Below the pieces are notes generated by a model, which saw only the letters and a program-made list of their open reading frames with translations, was not told the DNA's origin and ran no database searches. A DNA stretch of 64,000 nt from Flavobacteriaceae bacterium (GTDB lineage: Bacteria > Bacteroidota > Bacteroidia > Flavobacteriales > Flavobacteriaceae). The position numbers were made by a program, and so were the translations under genes. Numbering within the stretch: the stretch's first letter is position 1; each line of letters opens with the position of its first letter. The stretch is from positions 248,001 to 312,000 of the forward strand of contig JABHSQ010000005.1 in the NCBI GenBank assembly GCA_018669795.1, given 5' to 3'. Shown here piece by piece: positions 25,402-35,394 of this stretch.

Positions 25402-27852
25402 GTGTATTTTATAGACGTCATCTTACCAATTCCTTTAAAACAAATATTTACCTATGAGGTAAATAAAGATGAAGCTATGTTCCTGAAACAAGGAATGCGA
25501 GTTGCAGTTCCATTTGGGAAATCTAAACTATATACGGGAATTGTTTTTGCAATCCATAGAACAGCTCCTCAGGGTTATGAAACTAAATCTATTGATCAAA
25601 TTTTAGATGAGAAGCCAATTGTAAATGGGATTCAGATAAAACATTGGGAATGGATAGCCAATTACTATATGTGTACTTTGGGTGAAGTTTTGAGAGCCGC
25701 TTTACCTAATGCCTTTTTATTGGAAAGTGAAACGATTATAACGTTAATAAATAATACACTCCAAGATGAATCTAAATTAAGTGATCAAGAATTTTTGGTT
25801 TTAGAAGCATTACAACACCAGTCAACTTTACATATAAATGATATTCGCACCATTTTGGATAGAAAAAATGTAGTAAGTATACTGCAGAAACTTTTAGAAA
25901 AAGGAGTGATAGGTGTGCAAGAAGAAGTTTATGATAAATACAGTCCAAAAATTAAACGCTATATAAAACTTTCACCTGACTATTCTTCAAAAGAAAATTT
26001 AAAAAAATTATTAGATTCTTTAAGGAGAGCACCAAAGCAAAAACAAGTTCTTATGGCATTGTTTATGCTGTCTTCACAAGAAAAAAAATCAATAGAATCG
26101 ATATTTCTTCAGAAAAAAAGTGAAACTAGCTCTTCTGTAATTAATAGTTTAGTTAGCAAAGGCATTTTGGAAGAGTATTTTATTCAAAAAGATAGAATAA
26201 CTTATGAAGGTGAGGACTCTTCGGATATAAAAAAATTAAGTGATGCCCAATCGGAAGCATTTAAAAAAATAAAAACCTCTTTTTTAACTAAAAATACGGC
26301 ATTATTACAGGGGGTAACTTCAAGCGGAAAAACGGAGATTTATGTTCAATTAATTGAAGAAATTCTGCAACAGCATAAACAGGTTTTATATATGCTGCCA
26401 GAAATAGCATTAACAACTCAACTAATAAGCAGGTTGCAATATTATTTTGGTAAAAAAATCTCAGTTTATCATTCAAAATATTCGATAAGTGAGCGAGTTG
26501 AAGTTTGGAATAATGTATTGGAAAACAAACCAAAAGCTCAGATTATTATCGGTGCACGATCCTCACTTTTTCTACCTTTCTCTAAGTTAGGGCTTATTGT
26601 TGTCGATGAAGAGCATGAGCCTTCTTTTAAACAATATGCACCCTCACCGCGTTATAATGCTCGAGATAGCGCAGTAGTACTTGCTAAATTACATAATGCA
26701 AAAGTATTAATGGGCTCAGCAACACCTTCATTGGAAAGTTACTACAATGCAAAAAATGACCGTTATGGATTAATTAAATTAAAACAACGTTTTGGTAATG
26801 TTATGATGCCAGCGATAGAATTGGTAGATATAAAAGAAAAGTATCGTAAAAAATTAATGAAGGGTCATTTTAGTGATCGTTTGCTTGAAGAAATAAATGC
26901 ATCACTAAAGAATAACGAACAAGTAATTTTATTTCAAAATAGAAGAGGCTATTCACCAGTGATAGAATGTAATACTTGTGGTGTTTCTCCGCAATGTCCA
27001 AATTGTGATGTAAGTTTAACGTACCACCAATATAAAAATCAGTTAAGGTGTCATTATTGCGGTTATAATGTGCCAAAGATGATATCTTGTATTGCTTGTG
27101 GAAGTGAGTCATTAGATCATAAAGGCTTTGGTACAGAACAGATTGAATTAGAGTTGAAAGAATTATTTCCTGATCATAGAATTGCTAGAATGGATCAGGA
27201 TACAACCAAGCGAAAACATGCGCATGCTAAAATAATTGAAGCCTTAGAACTTCAAGAAATAGATATATTAGTTGGTACTCAGATGTTAGCAAAAGGATTA
27301 GATTTTAGACATGTTAGTTTGGTTGGGGTAATGAATGCAGATAATTTATTAAATTTTCCCGATTTTAGAGCTCATGAAAGGAGTTTTCAATTATTACAAC
27401 AAGTAGCAGGTAGGGCAGGGAGAACTAAAAAAAGAGGAAAAGTAATTATACAAACCTACAATCCATATCATCAAATATTACAGCAAGTTAGTACCAATAG
27501 TTTTGATGAAATGTACAAACAGCAAATGGAAGATCGGTATCAATTTAAATATCCTCCTTACTATAGGATGATTAAAATTGTAGTTAAAGAACGATCTTTC
27601 CAAAAAATGGATAAAGCAGCTATTTGGTTAGCTAATGCTTTAAAAATACAGTTAAAAGAAAATGTGCTTGGTCCAGAAGCTCCATCAGTAGGTAGAATTC
27701 GTAATATGTTTATGACTAACATATTGGTTAAAATTCCAAAGAATCAATCGATAACAAAAACAAAAGGGTATCTCAATTTAATTATGAGAAATTTTAACTC
27801 GATAAAAGAATTTTCAAGTGTTCGAATAATTATTGATGTAGATAATTATTAA
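25402..27852 (+). CDS. priA: Primosomal protein N' (PriA, replication restart helicase)
   Basis: 816 residues with a GTG start. N-terminal DNA-binding domain (about 1-100), helicase with Walker A GVTSSGKTEIYVQ, DEEH box (VVDEEHEPSFKQY), and the zinc-binding region with four CxxC pairs between about 525 and 570 (CNTCGVSPQCPNC, CHYCGYN, CIACGSE). Motif V/VI region VAGRAGRTKKRG is present. It recognises stalled forks and reloads the replisome. It is the last gene after nadC and yihY and overlaps the convergent regulator remnant by 4 bases. Confidence 0.96.
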   Translation: MYFIDVILPIPLKQIFTYEVNKDEAMFLKQGMRVAVPFGKSKLYTGIVFAIHRTAPQGYETKSIDQILDEKPIVNGIQIKHWEWIANYYMCTLGEVLRAALPNAFLLESETIITLINNTLQDESKLSDQEFLVLEALQHQSTLHINDIRTILDRKNVVSILQKLLEKGVIGVQEEVYDKYSPKIKRYIKLSPDYSSKENLKKLLDSLRRAPKQKQVLMALFMLSSQEKKSIESIFLQKKSETSSSVINSLVSKGILEEYFIQKDRITYEGEDSSDIKKLSDAQSEAFKKIKTSFLTKNTALLQGVTSSGKTEIYVQLIEEILQQHKQVLYMLPEIALTTQLISRLQYYFGKKISVYHSKYSISERVEVWNNVLENKPKAQIIIGARSSLFLPFSKLGLIVVDEEHEPSFKQYAPSPRYNARDSAVVLAKLHNAKVLMGSATPSLESYYNAKNDRYGLIKLKQRFGNVMMPAIELVDIKEKYRKKLMKGHFSDRLLEEINASLKNNEQVILFQNRRGYSPVIECNTCGVSPQCPNCDVSLTYHQYKNQLRCHYCGYNVPKMISCIACGSESLDHKGFGTEQIELELKELFPDHRIARMDQDTTKRKHAHAKIIEALELQEIDILVGTQMLAKGLDFRHVSLVGVMNADNLLNFPDFRAHERSFQLLQQVAGRAGRTKKRGKVIIQTYNPYHQILQQVSTNSFDEMYKQQMEDRYQFKYPPYYRMIKIVVKERSFQKMDKAAIWLANALKIQLKENVLGPEAPSVGRIRNMFMTNILVKIPKNQSITKTKGYLNLIMRNFNSIKEFSSVRIIIDVDNY

Positions 27853-28411
27853 CGTTTCAAAGAAGTAGTAAGTGCTTTAACAAGCTGAGATTTTCTATTT
27901 CTGCTTAAAGGGACTTGTTGGTTTTCCAATTCAATAACTTTACTGTTATATAGTAAAAATTTATCAAGATTTACGATATATGATTTATGAATTCTTAAAA
28001 ATCGATCTTCTGGTAATATGCCTTCAAAAGTCCCATTGTTTTTCATTTTAAAATTACTAACAGTCTTATGTGCAGCATTTGAAAAACGCTCTTTTAAAAT
28101 TGGTTTGTGTAAGTAATCTAAAGCATCATAATCAAAAGCTTTAAAAGCATATCTAGTTTTACCAGAAACAAAAATAATTTGAGGTTTTAAAGTAAGATCA
28201 TCTAATAAGGCAAATCCAGACATAATCGGCATTTCAATATCTAAAAAACGAGATCAATTTTTGTTGTTTCCAAACCTGTTTTTGCTTCAATTGCATTATT
28301 GTATTCAGCAATAAGTTCTAATGAAGGATGTTTTTCTATAAATCTTACAATAGATAGTCTTTACAAAGCAGATTCATCTACAATTGCGCATTTTAATATT
28401 GGTTTATTCAT
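27849..28411 (-). pseudogene. LytTR-family response regulator, inactivated
   Basis: From an ATG at 28411 the minus strand encodes a receiver start (MNKPILKCAIVDES) and then meets TAA at 28361-28363 where the text implies Gln. The receiver resumes (RFIEKHPSLELIAEY) until a T run at 28243-28248, where one missing T puts the phosphoacceptor stretch (LVF / DIEMPIMSG) out of frame. The remaining 127-residue frame from 28232 holds the end of the receiver and a full LytTR DNA-binding domain (RFLRIHKSYIVNL, PLSRNRKSQLVKAL). Two independent lesions argue for true decay. No histidine kinase partner is nearby. Confidence 0.85.
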
Positions 28412-28538
28412 AATCTTAGCCTTAAGGAATATATAAAGTATCTGAAATATCGATGAAATATAAGTTTTGTTAACTTTAACGATAAAATAAGGGTTTTCCC
28501 TTTTTTTTATAGGATTAAAATTTACTTATATAAAGAGG

Positions 28539-28569
28539 TTTGTTAATAATAAAAAAAGTAGTATTTTTG
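28539..28569 (+). promoter_or_regulatory. Promoter of the rpsF-rpsR-rplI operon
   Basis: TTTG at 28539-28542 and TATTTTTG at 28562-28569 with 19 bases between them match the Bacteroidota promoter consensus. The transcript would carry a leader of about 47 bases before rpsF. Confidence 0.8.
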
Positions 28570-28622
28570 CACGCTCTTGGCGAAGTGCTGAGGTATTAAT
28601 TAATAATTTAAAATAGATTTTT

Positions 28623-28961
28623 ATGAATCATTATGAAACTGTTTTCATCTTAAATCCCGTTTTGTCTGAAGATCAGATAAAGGAAACAGTAAAGAAATAC
28701 GAAGATATTCTTGTTTCTAAAGGTGCTAAGATGATATCCAAAGAAAATTGGGGGCTAAAAAAATTAGCTTATGCAATTCAACACAAAAAAAGTGGCTTTT
28801 ATCACTTATTTGAGTTCACAATAGCTGGTGAAGCTCTTAACGACTTAGAAATTGAGTTTAGAAGAGATGAACGTATTATGCGTTACCTAACTGTTGCACT
28901 AGATAAACATGCAATCGCTTGGGCTGAGAAAAGAAGAAATCGTAACAAAAAAACCGCATAA
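28623..28961 (+). CDS. rpsF: Small ribosomal subunit protein bS6
   Basis: 112 residues. NHYETVFILNPVLSEDQIKE at the start and GFYHLFEFTIAGE, FRRDERIMRYLT in the middle are diagnostic. It binds the central domain of 16S rRNA as a pair with S18, which is encoded 3 bases downstream. First gene of the S6-S18-L9 operon; there is no ssb or priB between, as is usual in Bacteroidota. No acidic C-terminal tail. Confidence 0.98.
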   Translation: MNHYETVFILNPVLSEDQIKETVKKYEDILVSKGAKMISKENWGLKKLAYAIQHKKSGFYHLFEFTIAGEALNDLEIEFRRDERIMRYLTVALDKHAIAWAEKRRNRNKKTA

Positions 28962-28964
28962 GCT

Positions 28965-29261
28965 ATGTCATCTATAGAACAACAATCAAAAGGAAAAAAA
29001 GAGGGAGATATTAGATATCTAACACCTCTTAATATTGAGACTTCAAAGGTTAAGAAATATTGTATGTTTCAAAAATCTGGAATCAAATATGTTGATTATA
29101 AGGATTCTGATTTTTTAATGAGGTTTATTAATGAGCAAGGTAAAATTTTACCAAGAAGATTAACAGGTACTTCATTAAAATACCAGCGTAAAGTTGCTGT
29201 AGCTGTAAAAAGAGCTCGTCATATAGCATTAATGCCATACGTAGCAGATTTATTAAAATAA
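28965..29261 (+). CDS. rpsR: Small ribosomal subunit protein bS18
   Basis: 98 residues. Family features: [18 protein letters not shown], the conserved [20 protein letters not shown] and [14 protein letters not shown]. Partner of S6 in the 30S platform. The single Cys lies in the KKYC position, with no full zinc site. It sits between rpsF (3 bases) and rplI (14 bases). Confidence 0.98.
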   Translation: MSSIEQQSKGKKEGDIRYLTPLNIETSKVKKYCMFQKSGIKYVDYKDSDFLMRFINEQGKILPRRLTGTSLKYQRKVAVAVKRARHIALMPYVADLLK

Positions 29262-29275
29262 AAAATAGATAGGAT

Positions 29276-29728
29276 ATGGAACTTATATTAAAACAAGACG
29301 TTGAAAATCTAGGATTTATTAACGACTTAGTAACTGTAAAAAATGGATACGGTAGAAACTTCTTACTTCCTCAGGGATTAGCAGTTTTAGCCACACCATC
29401 TACAAAAAAGATACTAGCAGAAACTTTAAAGCAACGTGCTTTTAAAGAAAAGAAAATAGTTGATGATGCTCAAAAAGAAGCAGATAAACTAAACGGATTA
29501 GAAATTAAAATAGCTTCTAAAACTGGAGAGGGTAACAAATTATTTGGATCTGTTTCTAGCGCTAATTTAGTAGAAGCTTTTGAAAGTAATGGTGTAACTA
29601 TTGACAAGAAATTTATTACCATCGCTGGTGGATTAATTAAACGTACTGGTCAATATGAAGCTAAAATTCGTTTTCATAGAGATGTTATTGCTAACTTTTC
29701 TTTTGAAGTAGTTGGAGAAAAAAAATAG
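29276..29728 (+). CDS. rplI: Large ribosomal subunit protein bL9
   Basis: 150 residues. The N-terminal domain MELILKQDVENLGFINDLVT with VKNGYGRNFLLPQGLA is typical, followed by the long connecting helix and a C-terminal rRNA-binding domain (GNKLFGSVSSANLVEAF). It binds 23S rRNA near the base of the L1 stalk. Last gene of the operon; a terminator follows. Confidence 0.98.
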   Translation: MELILKQDVENLGFINDLVTVKNGYGRNFLLPQGLAVLATPSTKKILAETLKQRAFKEKKIVDDAQKEADKLNGLEIKIASKTGEGNKLFGSVSSANLVEAFESNGVTIDKKFITIAGGLIKRTGQYEAKIRFHRDVIANFSFEVVGEKK

Positions 29729-29762
29729 ATATTGTTAATTAATAACTAAAAGTTGTTAATAT

Positions 29763-29796
29763 AAAAAACCATTTACCTTCGTAAATGGTTTTTTTT
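29763..29796 (+). terminator. Terminator of the rpsF-rpsR-rplI operon
   Basis: A perfect 14-bp stem (29763-29776 with 29781-29794) has a CTTC loop closed by C-G and ends in an eight-T run. Confidence 0.93.
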
Positions 29797-29835
29797 ATTT
29801 TTATTTTCGAATCATAATAACCAATTAATTTATTT

Positions 29836-32800
29836 ATGATGAGACATTACAAAAAATTATTATTTGCTATGTTTTTTTTATTAGGGGCGATAAGTGCTGA
29901 GGCACAGGTAACATCTTCTAGTATTAAAGGTTTAGTCTTGGATGAAAGCAATCAACCCTTTTCAGGAGCAAATATTGTAGCCATTCACACACCTTCAGGC
30001 ACAAAATCTGGTGCAATTACTAATTTTGAGGGTAGGTATAGTTTACTTAATATGAGGGTAGGCGGACCATATACTGTCACCATAACCTATTTAGGATACG
30101 ATAGCCAAATTTTTAATAACGTATATCTTGATTTAGGGATCACCTATAATTTAAATGTAGTCTTATCAGAGGATAGCCAACAATTAGATACAGTAGTTAT
30201 TACTGGAAGTACTGGTAAAAGCACCTTCGGATCTGATCGAACAGGTCAAGAAACCAATGTAGGTAGAAGAGAATTAACTCGTTTACCATCCATTTCAAGA
30301 TCTGCTAAAGATTTCACAAGATTAGAACCTTCTGCGAGTGATGGGTCTTTTGGAGGAAGAAACGATCAGTTTAACAATTACTCACTTGACGGTGCAATTT
30401 TTAGTAATCCGTTTGGTTTAGATGCAGCAACACCTGGAGGACAGACAGATTCCCAACCAATATCCTTGGATGCTATAGAACAAATACAAATCTCTACAGC
30501 ACCTTATGATGTAAGACAGTCAGGATTTACAGGTGCCTCAGTAAATGCAGTTACTAAAAGTGGAACGAACGAATTTCATGGTACCGTTTATGGTTTCTAC
30601 AGAAATCAAGACCTTACAGGTAGTAAAATTAAAGGAGAAAATATATCAGTTCCAAAACTAAAACAACTACAATTCGGTGCTAGTGCTGGTGGTGCAATTA
30701 TAAAAAATAAATTATTCTTTTTTGCCAACTTTGAAAAAGACGATAGAGAGGATTTAGGTCAAAATTGGTTACCAAATACAGGTACTGGTTTTATCAATGA
30801 ATCAAGAGTTTTAGAATCTGATTTAAATGAAGTTAGAGATGCATTATTAAGTGTAGGATATGATCCAGGCGCATACGAGGGATATACTCATAAAACAGAA
30901 TCTACCAAGGGAATTTTTAAATTGGATTGGAACATTAATGATAATAACCGTTTAGCTATTATTTATAATTTTTTAGATGCATCAAAAGAAAAACCTGCTC
31001 ATCCATCAGCTTTAGGGTTTAGAGGCCCAAGTGCATCCACTTTACAGTTTGAAAATGCAGGTTACCAAATAAATAATAAATTAAATTCCATACAAATGGA
31101 GCTGAATTCTAACTTTGAAGGAAATGCCTCTAATAAATTGCAAATAGGCTATAGTTCTTTTCATGATTTTAGAAATCCAAAATCGACACCAGCACCTTCT
31201 ATAACTATTACTAAAGATGGATCTAATTATATTATTGCAGGTCAAGAGCCATTTTCAATTCATAATGACCTTAAGCAAAAAGTTTTTCAGTTTTCTGATA
31301 ATTTAAGTTTTGTAAAGGGGAATCATACCGTAACTTTTGGTGTATCCTTTGAAAAGTTTGAATTTGATAATTCTTTTAACTTAGGCGCTTATGGAGGACA
31401 AGGTGTATTCTTCCCAACTTCAACCATGGAAGGGTTTGGAGAGTATGTTTCTTCAGGTGCTTTACAAGAAGCTTTTGATTTTGCAATTGCTCAAAATGCT
31501 TCTTTAAATGAAAACGGTGAAGGCAATCCTGGAGGTTGGGCTTTAGCGGAAACAAATGTGGGTCAAATGTCATTTTATACTCAAGATGAATGGGATGTTT
31601 CGAATAACTTTAAATTAACCTATGGAATTCGTTTTGATAAACCATTGTATTTTGATACCGCAGAGAAAGCACAAGAAGTAATTGATAATGCTTGTTGTAA
31701 TGTACCTAGTATTCCTTATGTAAATCCTAATACTGGGGAAACAGTAACTATTGATAATACTCAAATGCCGTCTAATAAAGTATTGTTTTCTCCAAGGTTT
31801 GGTTTTAATTATAACCATAAAGGAGAGGATAAACTTCAATTTCGTGGAGGTTCAGGAGTCTTTACTGGCCGTTTGCCATTTGTTTGGATAGGTAATCAGA
31901 TATCAAGTCCAGAAGTATTTTTCTTGCAAGCAGTAGATCCAGATTTTAAGTTTCCACAAGTTTGGAGAACCAATTTAGGGACCGATTATAGATTTGACGG
32001 TGGATTAATTTTAACTGGAGATTTATCGTACACAAAAGATATTAATGCTGCTCATGTCCAAAATTGGGGCTTATTGCCTCCTACTGGAACTTTAGGTGGT
32101 GTGGATAATCGTCCGATTTATACTGCTAATGATCTAATTAATAATGCATATGTAATGACAAACTCAGATAAAGGTAGTACTTGGAATGCTACTTTAAAAG
32201 GTCAAAAAACATTTGGGGAAGGGTATTATGTAATGTTGGCTTATAACTATTTAAATTCACAAGATGTTAATTCTATTGAAGCTGAAATAACAGGGGATGC
32301 TTTTGCATTCAATGCAGCATTAGGTAATGTAAATGATGCTGTTCTTGCGAATTCTAAATATGGTGATCAACACAGAGTTATTGGTGTTGCTAGTAAAAAA
32401 TGGAAATATGGAAATGATAAGTGGGCAACAACAGTTTCTACATTTTTCGAATATGCAAAAGGAGGACGTTTTAATTATACTTATGGAGGTGATATCAATG
32501 GAGATGGGTCTAATTTAAATGATTTATTATATATTCCAACAAGTGCTGAAATTAATCAAATGGAATTTTCTGGATCAGGTCAAGGTGCAGCATTTGACGC
32601 TTATATTAGTCAAGATGATTATTTGAGTGAACGTAGGGGAGAATATGCAGAACGTTATGGAGCTCTTTCTCCTTGGAGAAGTCGTTATGATTTAAAAATA
32701 TTACAAGATTATAATATTAAAATTAACGACAAAAAAACAAACACAATTCAAATAAGTGTTGATATGTTAAACGTAGGAAATCTAATTAGTTCTGATTGGG

Positions 32801-32967
32801 GTCTTATTCAACAACCCAATAATGTACAGCCTATTGGAGTATCTTTAGATGCTTCAACCAGTATGCCAACCTATACTTTTAATCCTGATTTAAAAGAAAC
32901 ATTTGGATATGATTCTAGTTTAGCTTCAAGATGGCAAGTGCAATTTGGATTGCGTTATATATTCTAA
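29836..32967 (+). CDS. TonB-dependent outer-membrane receptor, Oar-like
   Basis: 1043 residues. Signal peptide ending at AEAQ (about 24), a CarboxypepD_reg domain (about 28-112, SSIKGLVLDESNQPFSGANI), a plug domain (about 120-235, DTVVITGSTGKSTFGSDR; YDVRQSGFTGASVNAVTKSG) and a large barrel ending in QVQFGLRYIF. The long plug phrase and barrel type match the Oar/OmpA-related group rather than SusC. Such receptors import unknown nutrients or, in Myxococcus, help export a protease. No SusD or lipoprotein partner is adjacent, and the gene has its own terminator. Confidence 0.92.
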   Translation: MMRHYKKLLFAMFFLLGAISAEAQVTSSSIKGLVLDESNQPFSGANIVAIHTPSGTKSGAITNFEGRYSLLNMRVGGPYTVTITYLGYDSQIFNNVYLDLGITYNLNVVLSEDSQQLDTVVITGSTGKSTFGSDRTGQETNVGRRELTRLPSISRSAKDFTRLEPSASDGSFGGRNDQFNNYSLDGAIFSNPFGLDAATPGGQTDSQPISLDAIEQIQISTAPYDVRQSGFTGASVNAVTKSGTNEFHGTVYGFYRNQDLTGSKIKGENISVPKLKQLQFGASAGGAIIKNKLFFFANFEKDDREDLGQNWLPNTGTGFINESRVLESDLNEVRDALLSVGYDPGAYEGYTHKTESTKGIFKLDWNINDNNRLAIIYNFLDASKEKPAHPSALGFRGPSASTLQFENAGYQINNKLNSIQMELNSNFEGNASNKLQIGYSSFHDFRNPKSTPAPSITITKDGSNYIIAGQEPFSIHNDLKQKVFQFSDNLSFVKGNHTVTFGVSFEKFEFDNSFNLGAYGGQGVFFPTSTMEGFGEYVSSGALQEAFDFAIAQNASLNENGEGNPGGWALAETNVGQMSFYTQDEWDVSNNFKLTYGIRFDKPLYFDTAEKAQEVIDNACCNVPSIPYVNPNTGETVTIDNTQMPSNKVLFSPRFGFNYNHKGEDKLQFRGGSGVFTGRLPFVWIGNQISSPEVFFLQAVDPDFKFPQVWRTNLGTDYRFDGGLILTGDLSYTKDINAAHVQNWGLLPPTGTLGGVDNRPIYTANDLINNAYVMTNSDKGSTWNATLKGQKTFGEGYYVMLAYNYLNSQDVNSIEAEITGDAFAFNAALGNVNDAVLANSKYGDQHRVIGVASKKWKYGNDKWATTVSTFFEYAKGGRFNYTYGGDINGDGSNLNDLLYIPTSAEINQMEFSGSGQGAAFDAYISQDDYLSERRGEYAERYGALSPWRSRYDLKILQDYNIKINDKKTNTIQISVDMLNVGNLISSDWGLIQQPNNVQPIGVSLDASTSMPTYTFNPDLKETFGYDSSLASRWQVQFGLRYIF

Positions 32968-32994
32968 ATAAATATAAATTTTATACTTAGATTT

Positions 32995-33020
32995 GTGCCC
33001 CTATTTTAGGGGCACTTTTT
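32995..33020 (+). terminator. Terminator after the Oar-like receptor
   Basis: A 9-bp GC-rich stem (32995-33003 with 33007-33015), TTT loop and five T. The next gene's ATG follows immediately at 33021, so that gene must be read from transcripts that pass the terminator or from a promoter overlapping it. Confidence 0.88.
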
Positions 33021-33494
33021 ATGATGAAATACAGTAGACTTACCAAAGAACAATTTGAAGAACTACAAGAAGAATTTATAAACTTTTTGGCAGCACAATC
33101 CATTACTGGTATGGAATGGGATGAAATTAAAAGAGTAAAACCTGAAGTAGCAGAAGAAGAGTTGGACGTTTTTAGCGATCTAATTTGGGAAGGTGTTTTA
33201 AATAATGCTTCCTATCTTGAAAATATTTCTGCACAGCAATTATTTCTTTTTAAAGTAGAAGAATCTTTTATGAAATTAATAGTAATTAAAACTACTAATA
33301 AAAAAATTGATTTTACTACAGTAGCTGGTTATCAATGGCTTCAAAAGAATTTTGCGTTTGATGAAGTTGAATTTTTTACTGCCAATAAAGATTTCATAGG
33401 TCATAAAAATGAAGATATTTTCTCATTAGTATCGCAGGGGGCTATCATCACAAAAGGATCTTTATTTAACTTTTTTAATGATATTATTAATTAG
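33021..33494 (+). CDS. DUF6495-family cytosolic protein
   Basis: 157 residues without signal or membrane segment. The N-terminal YSRLTKEQFEELQEEFINFL and EVAEEELDVFSDLIWEGV are shared by a conserved flavobacterial family that I recall as DUF6495. Function unknown. Two consecutive ATG codons start the frame directly after a terminator T run. The 3' end overlaps the convergent acetyltransferase gene by 8 bases. Confidence 0.72.
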   Translation: MMKYSRLTKEQFEELQEEFINFLAAQSITGMEWDEIKRVKPEVAEEELDVFSDLIWEGVLNNASYLENISAQQLFLFKVEESFMKLIVIKTTNKKIDFTTVAGYQWLQKNFAFDEVEFFTANKDFIGHKNEDIFSLVSQGAIITKGSLFNFFNDIIN

Positions 33495-34023
33495 ATTTTA
33501 ACATATAAATTCTATTATTTGGAAAGCCTTCATCCCTTCGGTCTTTTTGAAGTATAAAATTATTCTTTTCTAAGAGCTTGATGGAACTGTTGTTTTTAAA
33601 ACTTGTAAATGCTTCAATAGTTTTGAAGTTGGATTCTTTAAAGCCAAATTCTACAACATTAATTATAGCTTCATTCATATATCCTTTACGGTGGTATTCA
33701 GGGATTAAATCATAGCCTATTTCAGCATATGTTCTGTCTTCAGAAATATTCCAAAGACAAATAGTACCAATCAATTTTTTAGTTGATTTTAACATAATTC
33801 CCCAATAAAAAACTTTGTTTTCGGCATTGTCTTTTTTGCGATCAAAAATAAATTTTAATGCTTCCTCCTCAGCTTTCATTTTTGGACGATCAATGTATTG
33901 AGTTACTAATTCATTAGATCTTAAATTAAGAATATCTAAGAAATCGGAATATAATACATTTCTGAGCATTAAGCGTTCAGAGGTTAAAATAGGAAAGGAT
34001 GTTAATGAATCAGTGTTATTCAT
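33487..34023 (-). CDS. GNAT-family N-acetyltransferase (RimJ/RimL-like)
   Basis: 178 residues. The opening LTSERLMLRNV, the central WNISEDRTYAEIGYDLIPEY and the acetyl-CoA loop HRKGYMNEA match the RimJ/RimL branch, which acetylates protein N-termini or small amines. The start overlaps the end of the upstream ABC permease gene by 8 bases, so translation is probably coupled. Target unknown. Confidence 0.88.
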   Translation of the reverse strand: MNNTDSLTSFPILTSERLMLRNVLYSDFLDILNLRSNELVTQYIDRPKMKAEEEALKFIFDRKKDNAENKVFYWGIMLKSTKKLIGTICLWNISEDRTYAEIGYDLIPEYHRKGYMNEAIINVVEFGFKESNFKTIEAFTSFKNNSSIKLLEKNNFILQKDRRDEGFPNNRIYMLKSN

Positions 34024-35254
34024 ACCTCAAACTTTCGATAGGATCAAGTTTAGATGCTTTCATAGCTGGATAAAAACCTGCAATAATTGCTACAACAAAT
34101 GTGATAATTGTTGCCCAAATCATTGGGATCCATGGCAAAGAGAATTCAGATTCAAAAAAGGAAGAAAAAGCCAATCCTGTTAAAATTCCCAATATGATTC
34201 CTAAAACACTACCTATTTGACCAATAACAATAGTTTCGATAAAAAACTGAGTTGATATGGTAGCGTTTTTTGCACCTAGTGCTTTTCGAACTCCAATTTC
34301 TCTAGTTCTCTCAGTTACAGATACTAACATGATATTCATTAATGCGATCGAAGAACCTAAAATGGTAATAATACTAATAATCCAAGCAGCAACCTCTAAG
34401 TACCCGGTGATACTGGCAATTCTATTAATTAAATCATCGCTCCTTTCTATCCCAAAATTATCCTTTTCAATTGGACTTAGCCTTCTGATGTTTCGAAAAG
34501 TAACTATGGCCTCGTCTTGTGCAGCATTTAATAACTCTTTTTCCTTTACCATGATACTTATGGTATAATTGATATTAGGCTCCGTAAAAATCCCTCTGGC
34601 AACCTGAATTGGAATTAGAACTTTTAAATCTTGATTGTTTCCAAATGTAGATCCTTTAGATTCTAAAACACCAACCACTTTAAATTTTACACCTCTAATG
34701 CTAATGGTTTTACCGATGGGATTATCATTTACAAATAAGCTCTTTAAAAAGTCCGAACCGATAATACAGACTTTGTTATTATTCTGAATATCAAAAATGG
34801 TAAAGTTTCTTCCGTTTTCTATTTCTGTTCCTGTATTTTCAAGATAAAACTCATTGATTCCATAAATCTGAACTTCGGGATCTGTTTTTTCGCTTTCAAA
34901 TTTAACTTCTGCAGCTCTAGTTCCTGTAAATGATAAGGAAGTTTGAGTGGTTGGATATTCATAAATAGCTACAAATTCTCTAATGTTTTGATAACTTATA
35001 ATTGGATTTACCTTTTCTCTTTCCCCGCCACGTCTTTGTATATTAAAATCGTAACGTTGTATGTTAAAAGTATTTGAGCCCATAGAAGCAAAACTTCCTG
35101 AAATCGAGTTTTCCATTGCTTTTACAGCACTTAAAATACCTACTAAAGCCCAAATACCAATTGCGATAATAACAACCGTTAAGATGGTTCTTAATAATTG
35201 AGTTTTAATTGAATTAATTGCAATTTGTACATTAACTCGAAAAAGGGAAAACAT
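34016..35254 (-). CDS. ABC transporter permease, MacB/FtsX type
   Basis: 412 residues. One N-terminal membrane segment, a MacB-type periplasmic core domain (about 45-250), and three C-terminal membrane segments of the FtsX fold with the diagnostic TERTREIGVRKALGAK (about 315). Such permeases pair with a separate ATPase in lipoprotein release or macrolide/peptide efflux, but no ATPase gene is adjacent in this window. Co-transcribed with the GNAT gene. Confidence 0.92.
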   Translation of the reverse strand: MFSLFRVNVQIAINSIKTQLLRTILTVVIIAIGIWALVGILSAVKAMENSISGSFASMGSNTFNIQRYDFNIQRRGGEREKVNPIISYQNIREFVAIYEYPTTQTSLSFTGTRAAEVKFESEKTDPEVQIYGINEFYLENTGTEIENGRNFTIFDIQNNNKVCIIGSDFLKSLFVNDNPIGKTISIRGVKFKVVGVLESKGSTFGNNQDLKVLIPIQVARGIFTEPNINYTISIMVKEKELLNAAQDEAIVTFRNIRRLSPIEKDNFGIERSDDLINRIASITGYLEVAAWIISIITILGSSIALMNIMLVSVTERTREIGVRKALGAKNATISTQFFIETIVIGQIGSVLGIILGILTGLAFSSFFESEFSLPWIPMIWATIITFVVAIIAGFYPAMKASKLDPIESLRYE

Positions 35255-35394
35255 AAAAAGGGTTTTATTTTATCCGTTAGACTAAAATTGAACTATAAAG
35301 TTACCATTATTTTGAAATATCTTTATCATTTAAATTTGAAATTAGGATATTTGCAGAACTATATACAAAAATAAAGAAACTAAATATTATCAAA

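Noticed and set aside
28570-28622. S6:S18-binding leader motif upstream of rpsF
   Set aside because: The leader is short and I could not find the CCG-containing hairpin typical of that regulatory RNA.
33021-33494. DUF6495 gene as part of the receptor operon
   Set aside because: A strong terminator lies between them and ends directly at its ATG, so ordinary co-transcription is unlikely.
34016-35254. MacB-type drug efflux system
   Set aside because: Only the permease is present; without an adjacent ATPase or membrane-fusion protein a specific export role cannot be assigned.
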